Shown: positions 1 through 9,321 of the stretch, one piece after another
Position numbering within the stretch: position 1 is the first letter of the stretch
Layout: every line of letters starts with the position of its first letter
Position numbers and translations under genes: made by a program
DNA from: Bdellovibrionales bacterium GWA1_52_35
Lineage (GTDB): Bacteria > Bdellovibrionota > UBA1018
Length of the DNA: 64,000 nt
NCBI GenBank assembly: GCA_001769805.1
Contig: MEPO01000009.1
Location: 62,001 to 126,000, forward strand
Direction: 5' to 3'
Notes under the pieces: model-generated
What the model was told of the DNA's origin: nothing
Database searches by the model: none
What the model saw: the letters and a program-made list of their open reading frames with translations, nothing else

Positions 1-116
1 GCGATGAGTCCGGTGGGGTGGAGCCCATTTTTGATAAAAAGGCCCGCGACGACCACGAGCAAAAAGTAAAAAATTACCTTGCTGAAATTCGGGCGCGAAT
101 CGGTTCCAAGAACTAG
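1..116 (+). CDS. C-terminal end of an unidentified protein (5' truncated)
   Basis: An open frame (codons in phase with base 3) runs from the window edge to a TAG at 114-116 and encodes the last 37 residues of a protein that begins outside the window. The visible tail is hydrophilic and rich in Asp, Glu, Lys and Arg, and is probably helical near its end. No family can be named from so little. It is taken as coding because the frame is open to the edge and stops just before the promoter region of the next forward gene, but a chance open frame of this length cannot be excluded. Confidence 0.4.
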   Translation, partial: DESGGVEPIFDKKARDDHEQKVKNYLAEIRARIGSKN

Positions 117-241
117 GAAAACGTGAATTTTCGCCCAATTCCGGCGATTTAGGTTGCCTTTGTCGCTACTTTGCATATAGAACAGCTTCGGTCAAGTACT
201 ACCAAGGTGATCTTTTGCCCAACTGCTGTTTGGAGCTGCTT

Positions 242-2878
242 ATGTCTAATAAATTTTATTTGTCAGTCTGCTTGCTCTGCCTGTTTTCGGGGCTGGCTTT
301 GCCCTCCTTCGGAGATGAGCGGTCCGGTCCTTCGGAGCTGCCACGTGAAATCTCAGACACCTTCAACCGGGGCAAAACGGGACTGGGCGATCTAATTTCT
401 GACGAAATCTTCGACAGCATTGGAGACATCGACGTTTATCAGGTGAAATTTTCGGATTTCGAAGGACAGATTCGGATGGGCCGGAAAGTGCTGGCCAATC
501 ATGATATTGAAGAAAGTTATACGGTCATTGATCGTGTGCAGATGCCAGTTTACCTCCCGGTGCTTTCGGTTCCTCTGGGAACGGAGGTTGTCACTTTTAA
601 TATCGGGCTGGGGTCAGGCCTGGATTTCGCAAATATCCGTGTTGTGAAACCTTCGGGTGCGCTCAGTCGTGAGCGCTTGCTCGAAAGCCTTGAACAGAAA
701 ACCGATTTGGTCGAGCGAAAAGCTGAACTGGAATCCTCAGATTGGTACGAGGAAGCCAAGAAAACTTTTGGCAGCGCCGATGCTCCGTACGTGGACGGAA
801 GTGATGGCAGCGAAGACAAACCGGTCTACCTCATGGATTCCCTGCGGCGCGCGCGTTACGGCAAACTTTGGAACATGGTCTCTGGACCTTTGGCTCTGCC
901 GTTTAAAGCGAGCTGGCTCTCTCATTTTACGCCGAATGAGGTGACCACCTATGGCGGTTATGGGAGTGTCGAAATCGGGGTGAGTGCCGGTTATGTCACG
1001 AACATTAGCAGCGGATTTTTCGAGCAGCTGGGCTTGACTGCCGGCGTGCGCGCTTATTTGCGGGGAAACTTCCAGATTTCGGTCAAAAAATCTGGTACCG
1101 ACAAGGTCAAAGTGAAGCTCATGCGCCGCAATGACAAGGGCGTCGGTGGTTCAGCCGGGATTCATCTTCCTGTGAATGTTTACGATGGCTTTCTTCTGGC
1201 CGGTTCCATCTTTGGACAAAATTTCAACGTCAATGTCGGAAAAATCAGGGAATCCCTGATTCCCATTTCCTTCACTGCGGATAAGGTCTGGGGTAAGGGC
1301 TTTGAGATCGGTTATGAATATGACTTGAAAGATGATCGGGCGATCGAAGCCTATGAACAGGCCGTCCTCGGGCGCTTTGCGCTTTCCGAGGAACTTTCAG
1401 TACTGCCAGAAAGCCCCGTAAAGAATATTTTCAGAAAAGAGTTCACCCGCAAAACCACCTCGCGTGAAGTGACTGTCAGTTTGCAGCTCATCAATCACAA
1501 AGGCACTTCCATTTTTGCGATCGAAGATGCCGTTGTTCAGTTTCCTGACGGGAAATCGCATGTGTATAAAGCCACTTCCCAGGTGATGGCCCGGAACGAA
1601 GCGGACTTCTGGATATTGAAGCTCAACGAGCAGATCAGCTACACGGTTCACGCGGATTTCATAGGAGCGCTTCCAGGTGTACCTCAAACCCAGGCTCAGG
1701 GTGCCGGGAAGCTGGCTCTACTCGGCATGATCGTCGAAGGTCAGATTGAAGACAATTACACGGGTGGCGACGAGTTGAATCGTTACTCCGAGATGCTCGA
1801 GCATCTTTTCGGAATTGAAAACATGTTTCCGAAGGTTCCCGAGTACATCAAAATCGTGAGCAAGCGGATGCCCTGCTATGCCGGAGACGAGTGCCGCGGG
1901 GTCGAACCGGAAGGCGGGGATGAATCCTGGCAATTCACTCATTACGGGCGTTCTCAATATTATTTCCGTATTTCCTTTACGGAAGCGCAGCTCGTCAAAT
2001 TCCTGCTGACTCCTCGAGAGAAGATGTGGGCTGATCTGGAACGTGGCTTCGAGCGGCGTCCCGGAGTCTGGAAAAACGTGACTTCCCGGCGGATGCTATC
2101 GGCCAGTTTTGGCTGGTTTGGTGATCTTCTAGCTTGGGCTTTTCAGATCAAGGATATTGATCGCGGCTTTGGCTTCAAATTCCATAGAGCCAGTGTTTTC
2201 AAGAAAAAATGGGAAAAACTTCAGCAATTGGTAGAAGCAGGCCGTGATGATCAAGGCTCGATTACCCTGACGGCGGCGCAGAAACTCAAATTGGCTAAAG
2301 GAATTGGTGAAATGTTTTCGGATCGCGCGTTTACCTACGAACTGCTGAATACGACCATGTTTGCACTTCGCGAAGTGAACGAGAAGGAAATCTCGTATCA
2401 GATCAATGCGCAGTCTGCGGCGTTTCCGAGTTTGAATCTGCGAGGCGGCGACATCACGGAAATCGAAAAAGCCTCTCAAAAGTATGAAGATGAGACGAAC
2501 TTCGAAATTCCCCGGATTCGGCAGGATGTCACTCTCGGCGTGACCAGTCTGAAGATCAAGCAGACGGCTAAACTGGAGTTCCAGGTTGATTACCTGGCCG
2601 TACGCAATCCGCCGCTGGTCATGATCCGACTGGATGAAGTGAGCTCGTTCCTGCGGACGCAGAGGACTCTACGAAGGATGATGATCCCCAATCGGGGGCA
2701 ATTCCATGAGGGTGCCAATACCTTCATCATCAAGCCGAGCTCAATTCCCGGGTTCGAGGCCGAGCTGGCTTCCGCAATCAGACCCGGAAAGAATTATCGA
2801 CTGACGATCGCCCTGATGGACGAAGCGAATGCGGGCATGCCAGAATCAGAAGATTTTTACGTGAATCCCAATTTCTGA
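242..2878 (+). CDS. Large secreted protein of unknown function
   Basis: The product is 878 residues with a clear Sec signal peptide: a short basic start, a hydrophobic core (about residues 5-20) and a cleavage region near residue 24. The ATG at 242 is chosen over an upstream in-frame start at 215 because GGAG lies 8 bases before it and the signal peptide then has normal length. The mature part is mixed alpha/beta with many Gly and aromatic residues between 120 and 340 and one close Cys pair near residues 544-550. I recognise no domain. It is followed 34 bases later by a receiver-domain gene, which may be co-transcribed. An envelope or exported role is likely; anything more specific would be a guess. 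Confidence 0.75.
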   Translation: MSNKFYLSVCLLCLFSGLALPSFGDERSGPSELPREISDTFNRGKTGLGDLISDEIFDSIGDIDVYQVKFSDFEGQIRMGRKVLANHDIEESYTVIDRVQMPVYLPVLSVPLGTEVVTFNIGLGSGLDFANIRVVKPSGALSRERLLESLEQKTDLVERKAELESSDWYEEAKKTFGSADAPYVDGSDGSEDKPVYLMDSLRRARYGKLWNMVSGPLALPFKASWLSHFTPNEVTTYGGYGSVEIGVSAGYVTNISSGFFEQLGLTAGVRAYLRGNFQISVKKSGTDKVKVKLMRRNDKGVGGSAGIHLPVNVYDGFLLAGSIFGQNFNVNVGKIRESLIPISFTADKVWGKGFEIGYEYDLKDDRAIEAYEQAVLGRFALSEELSVLPESPVKNIFRKEFTRKTTSREVTVSLQLINHKGTSIFAIEDAVVQFPDGKSHVYKATSQVMARNEADFWILKLNEQISYTVHADFIGALPGVPQTQAQGAGKLALLGMIVEGQIEDNYTGGDELNRYSEMLEHLFGIENMFPKVPEYIKIVSKRMPCYAGDECRGVEPEGGDESWQFTHYGRSQYYFRISFTEAQLVKFLLTPREKMWADLERGFERRPGVWKNVTSRRMLSASFGWFGDLLAWAFQIKDIDRGFGFKFHRASVFKKKWEKLQQLVEAGRDDQGSITLTAAQKLKLAKGIGEMFSDRAFTYELLNTTMFALREVNEKEISYQINAQSAAFPSLNLRGGDITEIEKASQKYEDETNFEIPRIRQDVTLGVTSLKIKQTAKLEFQVDYLAVRNPPLVMIRLDEVSSFLRTQRTLRRMMIPNRGQFHEGANTFIIKPSSIPGFEAELASAIRPGKNYRLTIALMDEANAGMPESEDFYVNPNF

Positions 2879-2912
2879 TCCTCGAGCACCGCAGAAATGC
2901 TATGCTGAATGC

Positions 2913-3323
2913 ATGAAAAGTATCTTCGGAGAACAGGCCCTGCCCAGACAAATTCTGGTGGTCGAGGACGAGGATTCCATCAGGGAATCATTGAGGGCGT
3001 TGCTCGAGCTTGAAGGCTATAGGGTGTTCGAGGCAGCCAATGGCGAGCAGGCATTGATGGAATTTCGGCGTATGGGGCGTCCCGCTTTGATTCTGCTTGA
3101 TCTGTACCTGCCCATCATGACGGGGCCTGAATTCATAGCGGCGCTGGTGAAAGAAGATCCAGGAATTCTCAAGCGCGTGCCACTTCTGGTTTTGACTGCT
3201 TCACCGCTGGATGGAGATGCGGCTCTTTCAGTGGTCCCGTTTATCCGGAAGTGCATCCAGAAGCCTTTCAATTCAGATGACCTCCTGGAGCAAATCAAGG
3301 ACCTGGTTCAGGTCCACACTTGA
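2913..3323 (+). CDS. Single-domain response regulator (CheY-like)
   Basis: A 136-residue protein made almost entirely of one receiver domain (about residues 12-133). The family's key residues are present: the acidic pocket E18-D19-E20, the phosphoacceptor D63 in the LLDLYLP strand, T95 and the conserved K117 before Pro. There is no output domain, so it would act by phosphorylation-dependent protein contact or as a phosphorelay intermediate. No histidine kinase adjoins it; the nearest in the window is at 48271-49395. It lies between the secreted unknown gene and the formate dehydrogenase genes with gaps of about 30 bases on both sides, so it could belong to either transcript. Its partner cannot be told from this sequence. 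Confidence 0.9.
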   Translation: MKSIFGEQALPRQILVVEDEDSIRESLRALLELEGYRVFEAANGEQALMEFRRMGRPALILLDLYLPIMTGPEFIAALVKEDPGILKRVPLLVLTASPLDGDAALSVVPFIRKCIQKPFNSDDLLEQIKDLVQVHT

Positions 3324-3353
3324 CACCTTGCCCGGCGTTGAAGAAAAAGGACT

Positions 3354-4910
3354 ATGTCCAAACAACTGATTGAACGATTTTTGAGCGAACTTGCGTTTGA
3401 AAGCAGGATTCCGATTGGCAGAGCGAGCGGTCAATTGCTTCCACTACTGCTCAGAATTCAGGAATCCAAAGGCTTTATTCCGCAGGGTTGGATTCCTCTG
3501 ATTGCCCAGACCCTGAAGATGACGACCAGCGAAGTTTACTCCGTGATCACGTATTATCCCAGTTTCTCCTTGCAGTCCGGTTCCAGATTTCGGCGTCAGG
3601 CGGAATTCAGGATGGAAGAGGCGTTTCACGTTCATCTGAAGTGGCCTGAGGTTCTGGACAGTTCAGCGGTCCTTCCTGGACAGAATCGAAGAATTCTGGG
3701 TCGAGTTCAGCCGCTCGCCTTTGCAGGAATCAGGCGGGCGCGCTCTCTTTCACCCCAGAACGTCATTGATGAATTGAGGACTTCCGGACTTCGTGGCACG
3801 GGTGGCGCAGCCTTTCCAACCTGGTTGAAATGGGAATCCGCAGCCAAAGCTTCGGGGCATCAACGCTACATCATCTGCAACGCGGCTGAAGGTGATCTGG
3901 GCGCCTATGTGGATCGCGCTGTCCTCGAGCGTGATCCTTTCGCAATTATCGAAGGCATGGCGATCGCCGGCCATGCGGTCGGTGCACGCTCGGGCTATGT
4001 TTATATCCGCTCGGAGTATCCCGAAGCCGTAAAGATCATGAACAGGGCCATTCAGGAGGTTCGTGACCGGAACCTCCTTGAAGGCGCCTTCGAACTTGAA
4101 GTCTTTCCGGCCGCCGGGACCTATGTCTGTGGTGAGGAGACAGCACTCCTGAATTCCATGGAAGGCAGACCCGGTCACCCCCGGCACAAACCGCCCTTTC
4201 CGACGCAGGCCGGTCTCTGGGGCTGTCCTACGGTGGTGAACAACGTGAAGACTCTGGCCCATGTTGCCTGGATTCTGGAGCACGGGGCTTCGCAATTCAC
4301 CCAGCTGGGAACTCAGAAGAGCCGGGGAACGGCAGTTCTTTCGATCTGTGGTCCCGTTCGAAATCCGGGTGTGATTGAAGTTCCCATGGGGACGACTCTC
4401 CGGGAAGTTATTTTTGGGGTTTGCGGCGGGATGCTTCCGGGCAAATCACTCAAAGCCGTGCAGACAGGTGGCCCGCTCGGGGGACTGGTCCCGGAAATAC
4501 TGCTGGATACACCGATCAGTTTTGAGGACTTGGGACAAATCGGCTCGCCGCTTGGCTCCGGAGGAATGATCGTGATTTCTGACGAAAGCTGTATCGTTTC
4601 GGCCGTACAAAAATTTGCGGAATTTGCAAAAGAAGAAAGCTGCGGTCACTGCGCTCCGTGCCGGCTCGGAACTCTGCAGCTGGAGCGCATTTTACGGGAG
4701 TGGATCGAGGGGAAAGGACAGGAGCGTGATTTCGCGTTTGTTGCCGATATTTCGAGCACTCTCAAATCCAGCTCGTTTTGTGCTTTCGGTCAGGGTGTGC
4801 CGGGAATCCTGAATTCGGCCCTGAAATATTTCCCGAATGAGTTCCAGGAGCACGTTCGTTTGGGGCGCTGCCCGGCCGGGCAGTGCAGCCTCAAAGCCAA
4901 GGGAGAATAG
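3354..4910 (+). CDS. NAD-dependent formate dehydrogenase, NuoE/NuoF-like fused subunit (FdsGB type)
   Basis: This 518-residue diaphorase subunit would pass electrons from the molybdenum subunit encoded next door to NAD+. Residues 1-72 resemble the helical start of NuoE/HoxF N-termini. Residues 135-505 are NuoF-like: a Gly-rich FMN/NADH loop (about 145-160), the CNAAEGD...DR stretch (175-188), CGEETAL (259-265), and the 4Fe-4S ligands C430, C433, C436 and C476. C506 and C511 form a short CPAGQC tail. The NuoE-like part has no cysteine at all before residue 175, so its [2Fe-2S] cluster is missing. The stop codon shares one base with the GTG of the next gene, indicating translational coupling. 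NADH:acceptor or hydrogenase diaphorase roles are alternatives, but the partner favours formate dehydrogenase. Confidence 0.8.
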   Translation: MSKQLIERFLSELAFESRIPIGRASGQLLPLLLRIQESKGFIPQGWIPLIAQTLKMTTSEVYSVITYYPSFSLQSGSRFRRQAEFRMEEAFHVHLKWPEVLDSSAVLPGQNRRILGRVQPLAFAGIRRARSLSPQNVIDELRTSGLRGTGGAAFPTWLKWESAAKASGHQRYIICNAAEGDLGAYVDRAVLERDPFAIIEGMAIAGHAVGARSGYVYIRSEYPEAVKIMNRAIQEVRDRNLLEGAFELEVFPAAGTYVCGEETALLNSMEGRPGHPRHKPPFPTQAGLWGCPTVVNNVKTLAHVAWILEHGASQFTQLGTQKSRGTAVLSICGPVRNPGVIEVPMGTTLREVIFGVCGGMLPGKSLKAVQTGGPLGGLVPEILLDTPISFEDLGQIGSPLGSGGMIVISDESCIVSAVQKFAEFAKEESCGHCAPCRLGTLQLERILREWIEGKGQERDFAFVADISSTLKSSSFCAFGQGVPGILNSALKYFPNEFQEHVRLGRCPAGQCSLKAKGE

Positions 4911-7585
4911 TGGTGGAAAATAAAAACATCTCAGTCCAGCTCGATGGTGTCCGGTATCAGGTACCCGCAGAAATGCGGCTTCTGGATTTTATCCGGAGCC
5001 GCGGGACCGTGGTCCCGACCTTATGCGATCACCCGGATCTGACCCCTGCGGGACATTGCCGGCTCTGTGTCGTCGAAGTGGCCGGAAGAGGCCTAGTGGC
5101 CTCCTGCATGGAAAAAATGCAGGACGGAATGATTATCGATTCGGAATCGCTGCAGGTCCAAAACAGCCGGCGCTCAACTCTGGAATTGATCCTGGCCACG
5201 CATCCGATGGACTGTGTCACCTGCGCCAAGAACGGCCGCTGCGGTTTGCAGGAAGTCGCTGCCCACATCGGGGTCGATGAATCCAGGATGAAGCTCATGC
5301 GCACCGGAGCGCCGGAGCTCCCGACGGATTCCAGCAATCCATTTTTTCTTCGTGATCCAAATAAGTGCGTTCTTTGCGGTATTTGCACCCGAACCTGCAG
5401 TGAGCTTCAGGGGCTGGGGGCTCTGCAGAGCGCAAACAGCGGCGCTAATCTCATGGTGAATGCAGGCGCGGGCCAGCCGTTGACGCAGTCCAGCTGTGAA
5501 TCGTGTGGTGAGTGCGTCGTACGCTGTCCAACCGGAGCGTTGGTTGTGAAGTCATCGCAAGCCCCCTCCCGGGAGGTCCGCACGACTTGCACTTACTGCG
5601 GCGTAGGCTGCGGTATCCATCTGGGTATCCGCGGAAACAAGATCGTATCAGCGAGGGGTGAACAGGATAATCCTGTGAACGAAGGCCGTCTCTGCGTGAA
5701 GGGGCGCTTCGGTTATTCTTTCATCCACAGCCCGGAACGATTGAAGACTCCTCTCATTAAAAAAGACGGGGTCTTTCATGAGGCATCCTGGGACGAGGCC
5801 CTGGACCTGATTGCAAGCCGTTTCAAGGATGTCAAAGGCAGTGCGTTCGCGGGGATCAGCTCTTCACGCGCCACGAATGAAGAGAATTACCTCATGCAGA
5901 AATTCGTCCGCGCCGTCATGCAGACGAACAATATCGATAATTGCGCACGACTTTGCCATGCGCCGACAGTCAGTGGGCTTTCAAAATCATTCGGGACCGG
6001 AGGAGGCACCAATCCGCTCTCCGATATTGACGGAGCAGAGTGCCTGCTGGTTGTCGGATCAAATACAACGGAAGCGCACGCCGTTGCGGGTTCGCGCCTT
6101 CGAAGGGCGGCGCGCAATGCTAAATTGATCGTGGTGGATCCCCGCGAAATTGAACTCGTCAGGCATGCGGACCTGTGGCTGCCGCTCCGACCGGGAACTG
6201 ACGTCGTTCTATTGATGGGAATGGCGAAATTAATCTTGGATCGCGGCCTCGAGGACAAGCAGTTCATCCAGGATCGCTGCGAGAGTTTTGATGAATTCAA
6301 AAAAGCTGCGCAGGGTTTTGATATCCAGACAGTGGCACGTCTCACCGGCGTGGACCCGGCACGCATCATCCAGGCGGCCGAGTGGTACGGCACGATCAAG
6401 CCGGCGATGATCCTCTGGTCACTCGGGATCACCGAGCACACGCACGGAACTGATAATGTCATGGCACTGGCGAATCTAGCGATGTTGACAGGCAACATCG
6501 GCAAGCCCTCGGCGGGTGTGATGCCGATGCGCGGCCAGAACAATGTCCAAGGGGCTTGTGACATGGGCTGTGTTCCTAATTCGTATCCGGGATCACAGGC
6601 GGTCACAAAACCTGAAATCCAGGGCAAGTTTGAAAAAAACTGGGGGGTCCCGCTTTCCAGCGCCAATGGTCTGACCTTGGTGGAAATGTTGCAGGGACTC
6701 GAAAGCGGGCGGATCAAAGCGATGTACATTATGGGAATGGATGTCGCTTTCAGTGTTTCTGATACTCAAAGGACCCAGGATGCCCTTCGAAAGGCCGAGT
6801 TCCTGGTGGTTCAGGATATATTCCTGACAGGAACAGCAAAATTTGCGGACGTGGTCCTGCCGGCAGCAAGCTTCGCCGAAAAAGATGGCACGTTTACCAA
6901 TCTTGAGAGACGCGTGCAGCTCATCCGCAAAGCGATCCCGGCTCCGGGCGAGGCCAAGCCGGATTGGTGGATCGTTCAGGAAATCGCTCGCCGAATGGGA
7001 GCCAAAGGCTTCGATTTTGAAAGTGCGGCGGAGATCATGGATGAAATGGCAGGTGTCACTCCGTACTTTGCCGGCCTGAATTTCGTCCGGCTTGAAAAGC
7101 AGGGTGTCCAGTGGCCCTGCACGAGTCCGGATCATCCGGGAACTCCCAGGCTCCATGTTGAAAAATTCAACACGCAAACAGGGAAGGGACGCTTTGCCGC
7201 GCTCACGTATCGTCCCTCCTTTGAAACCACGGATGCTGATTATCCATTTTTGCTGATGACTGGACGCAGTTTGTATCACTTCCATCTGGCGATGACGACA
7301 CAGGTGGAAGGGCTGATGAAGCTGCACCCCGAAGAGTTATGTTCCCTTCATCCCGAAGATGCCAAGCGCGTTGGTGTGAAAGACGGGGAGCGGGTGGAAG
7401 TCAGTTCCCGTCGAGGAAAGCTCATTGTCCGGGCCAAGGTGACCCGGCAGGTCCAGGAGGGGATGGCCTTCATGACTTTTCATTTTTATGAACAGCCTAC
7501 GAATGTGCTCACGCACCAGGAGTTGGATCCCGTTTCAAAAACTCCGGAATTCAAAGTCACGGCTGTCCAGATTCGGCGCGTTTAA
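4910..7585 (+). CDS. fdsA: Formate dehydrogenase alpha subunit, molybdopterin and Fe-S (FdsA-like)
   Basis: An 891-residue catalytic subunit predicted to oxidise formate in the cytoplasm. In order it has: a [2Fe-2S] ferredoxin (C39, C50, C53, C66), a NuoG-type His-Cys cluster (H98, C102, C105, C111), two 4Fe-4S ferredoxin motifs (C153-C163, C196-C206), the [4Fe-4S] cluster of the molybdopterin domain (C227, C230, C234, C262), the RLCHAPT motif with C349 as molybdenum ligand and adjacent H350, and a C-terminal dinucleotide-binding domain. C349 makes this the Cys rather than the selenocysteine form. GTG 4910 follows GGGAG and overlaps the upstream TAG; GTG 4913 and 4883 are alternatives. No signal peptide is present. 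No fdhD, fdsD or cofactor gene adjoins. The stop is shared as a 4-base overlap with the convergent pgm. Confidence 0.88.
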   Translation: MVENKNISVQLDGVRYQVPAEMRLLDFIRSRGTVVPTLCDHPDLTPAGHCRLCVVEVAGRGLVASCMEKMQDGMIIDSESLQVQNSRRSTLELILATHPMDCVTCAKNGRCGLQEVAAHIGVDESRMKLMRTGAPELPTDSSNPFFLRDPNKCVLCGICTRTCSELQGLGALQSANSGANLMVNAGAGQPLTQSSCESCGECVVRCPTGALVVKSSQAPSREVRTTCTYCGVGCGIHLGIRGNKIVSARGEQDNPVNEGRLCVKGRFGYSFIHSPERLKTPLIKKDGVFHEASWDEALDLIASRFKDVKGSAFAGISSSRATNEENYLMQKFVRAVMQTNNIDNCARLCHAPTVSGLSKSFGTGGGTNPLSDIDGAECLLVVGSNTTEAHAVAGSRLRRAARNAKLIVVDPREIELVRHADLWLPLRPGTDVVLLMGMAKLILDRGLEDKQFIQDRCESFDEFKKAAQGFDIQTVARLTGVDPARIIQAAEWYGTIKPAMILWSLGITEHTHGTDNVMALANLAMLTGNIGKPSAGVMPMRGQNNVQGACDMGCVPNSYPGSQAVTKPEIQGKFEKNWGVPLSSANGLTLVEMLQGLESGRIKAMYIMGMDVAFSVSDTQRTQDALRKAEFLVVQDIFLTGTAKFADVVLPAASFAEKDGTFTNLERRVQLIRKAIPAPGEAKPDWWIVQEIARRMGAKGFDFESAAEIMDEMAGVTPYFAGLNFVRLEKQGVQWPCTSPDHPGTPRLHVEKFNTQTGKGRFAALTYRPSFETTDADYPFLLMTGRSLYHFHLAMTTQVEGLMKLHPEELCSLHPEDAKRVGVKDGERVEVSSRRGKLIVRAKVTRQVQEGMAFMTFHFYEQPTNVLTHQELDPVSKTPEFKVTAVQIRRV

Positions 7586-9246
7586 AGGGATGCACTCACG
7601 ATTGTCTGGGCTTCCTCGAGAATGAGCTTCAGGTGATCGGCACCTCGGAAGCTTTCGGCGTAAATTTTATACACATCCTCGGTGCCCGAAGGCCGGGCGG
7701 CAAACCAGCCGTTTTCAGTGGTCACTTTGAGACCGCCTATGGAAGCATTGTTACCCGGTGCTCGTGTGAGTTTGGCCGTGATCGGCTCTCCGGCGAGCAT
7801 GGTGGCCTTGACTGTTTCAGGCGACATTCCTGAAAGGACCTTCTTCTGAGCGGGAGAAGCCGGTGCATCAATGCGTTCATAGACCGGCGCTCCAAAGCGG
7901 GCCTCAAGATTCCGGTAATGCAAGCCCGGATCACGCCCGGTGGTCGCGGTGATTTCGGCCGCCAGAAGGTTCAACAAGATGCCATCTTTGTCAGTGGTCC
8001 AAACGGTACCGTCTTTCCGTACGAAGGAGGCGCCCGCACTTTCTTCCCCGCCAAAAGCACAAGAGCCGTCGAGTAGACCGTCGACGAACCATTTAAAGCC
8101 CACCGGAACTTCGGATAAATTTCGTCCCAGACTTTGGACGACGCGATCAATCATGGAACTGGAAACCAGGGTCTTGCCGATCGCGGCCTTGGGGCTCCAG
8201 CCGGTGCGCACCTGGCAGAGATAAGAGATCGCCACACTGAGATAATGATTCGGGTTCATCAAACCGCAACTCGGCGTCACTATGCCGTGGCGATCAGTAT
8301 CCGGATCATTTCCAAAAGCGATATCGTACCGGTCTTTGAGGTCAATCAAGCCGGCCATGGCGTAGGGTGAAGAGCAGTCCATCCGGATTTTGCCATCGCG
8401 ATCAACCCGCATGAATGAAAACGTCGGGTCGACATTGCAGTTCACGAGATCCAGAGTTAAATTGTAGCGTTCGCGAATGGGCTCCCAGTAATGAATAGCT
8501 GCGCCACCGAGTGGATCGACGCCGAGTCGGAGACCAGAGCGGGCGATCGCCTCCATGTCAATGATGTTGGATAGGTCTTCGACATAGGGCTGGATGAAAT
8601 CATGCAGCACGGTGGTGGATTTCTGGAGTGCCTGATTGTACGGAAGGCGGCGGACTTCGTGCAGTTTATTCTCGATAATGGCGTTGGCTCTTTTCTCAAT
8701 CCACAGAGTGACTTTGGCATCAGCGGGGCCGCCGTGGGGGGGGTTGTATTTGATTCCGCCGTCCTGAGGCGGGTTATGCGAGGGGGTGATGATCAGGCCA
8801 TCGGCCTGTCCGGAATCCTTGTTTGGGCGATTTCGGTTGAAAGTGAGGATCGCATGGGAAATGGCCGGAGTAGGGGTATAGCCAAATTCCGCCGCAGAGC
8901 CCTGGCCTTTTTGTACCATTACGGTCACATCGTGGGCCGCGAGGACTTCGAGGGTGGTCCGGTGCGCGGGGGCTGAAAGAGCATGGGTGTCTTTTCCAAG
9001 GAAGAGAGGTCCGGTGATTCCGGCTGTTTTCCGGTACTCGCAGACGGCCTGCACGATCGCCAGAATATGGGCTTCATTAAAGCTCCGGAGCAGCGAAGTG
9101 CCGCGATGACCCGAAGTTCCAAAGCTGACCCGGTGCTCTGGTATCGCGGGATCGGGAAGGTCACGCTCATAAGCGTCAATGAGACGCGAGGGTTCAATCA
9201 ATAAGTCGCGGGGCGCTGGTTTGCCTGCCAAAGGATGAATGGTCAA
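7582..9246 (-). CDS. pgm: Phosphoglucomutase (alpha-D-glucose phosphate-specific)
   Basis: A 554-residue enzyme interconverting glucose-1-phosphate and glucose-6-phosphate, close in length to E. coli Pgm (546). Visible family marks are SFGTSGHRG near residue 41, the phosphoserine loop [11 protein letters not shown] with S156, the metal loop [10 protein letters not shown], the substrate loop GGEESAGA, and a phosphate-binding [10 protein letters not shown] near the C-terminus. It is monocistronic, transcribed against fdsA and diverging from kup over a 75-base spacer. Its TAA and the TAA of fdsA share the palindrome TTAA (7582-7585), leaving no space for a terminator between them. Confidence 0.95.
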   Translation of the reverse strand: MTIHPLAGKPAPRDLLIEPSRLIDAYERDLPDPAIPEHRVSFGTSGHRGTSLLRSFNEAHILAIVQAVCEYRKTAGITGPLFLGKDTHALSAPAHRTTLEVLAAHDVTVMVQKGQGSAAEFGYTPTPAISHAILTFNRNRPNKDSGQADGLIITPSHNPPQDGGIKYNPPHGGPADAKVTLWIEKRANAIIENKLHEVRRLPYNQALQKSTTVLHDFIQPYVEDLSNIIDMEAIARSGLRLGVDPLGGAAIHYWEPIRERYNLTLDLVNCNVDPTFSFMRVDRDGKIRMDCSSPYAMAGLIDLKDRYDIAFGNDPDTDRHGIVTPSCGLMNPNHYLSVAISYLCQVRTGWSPKAAIGKTLVSSSMIDRVVQSLGRNLSEVPVGFKWFVDGLLDGSCAFGGEESAGASFVRKDGTVWTTDKDGILLNLLAAEITATTGRDPGLHYRNLEARFGAPVYERIDAPASPAQKKVLSGMSPETVKATMLAGEPITAKLTRAPGNNASIGGLKVTTENGWFAARPSGTEDVYKIYAESFRGADHLKLILEEAQTIVSASL

Positions 9247-9321
9247 TTTGAGCTCCTTGAAGAGATTTCATACCATAGGAAGCATTGCATCAGCGATGCT
9301 TTTGCATAAGAAGATTTCGGG

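Noticed and set aside
5887..6729. A 280-codon reverse open frame inside fdsA
   Set aside because: It lies wholly opposite the conserved molybdopterin domain and has Ser/Arg-rich composition typical of shadow frames.
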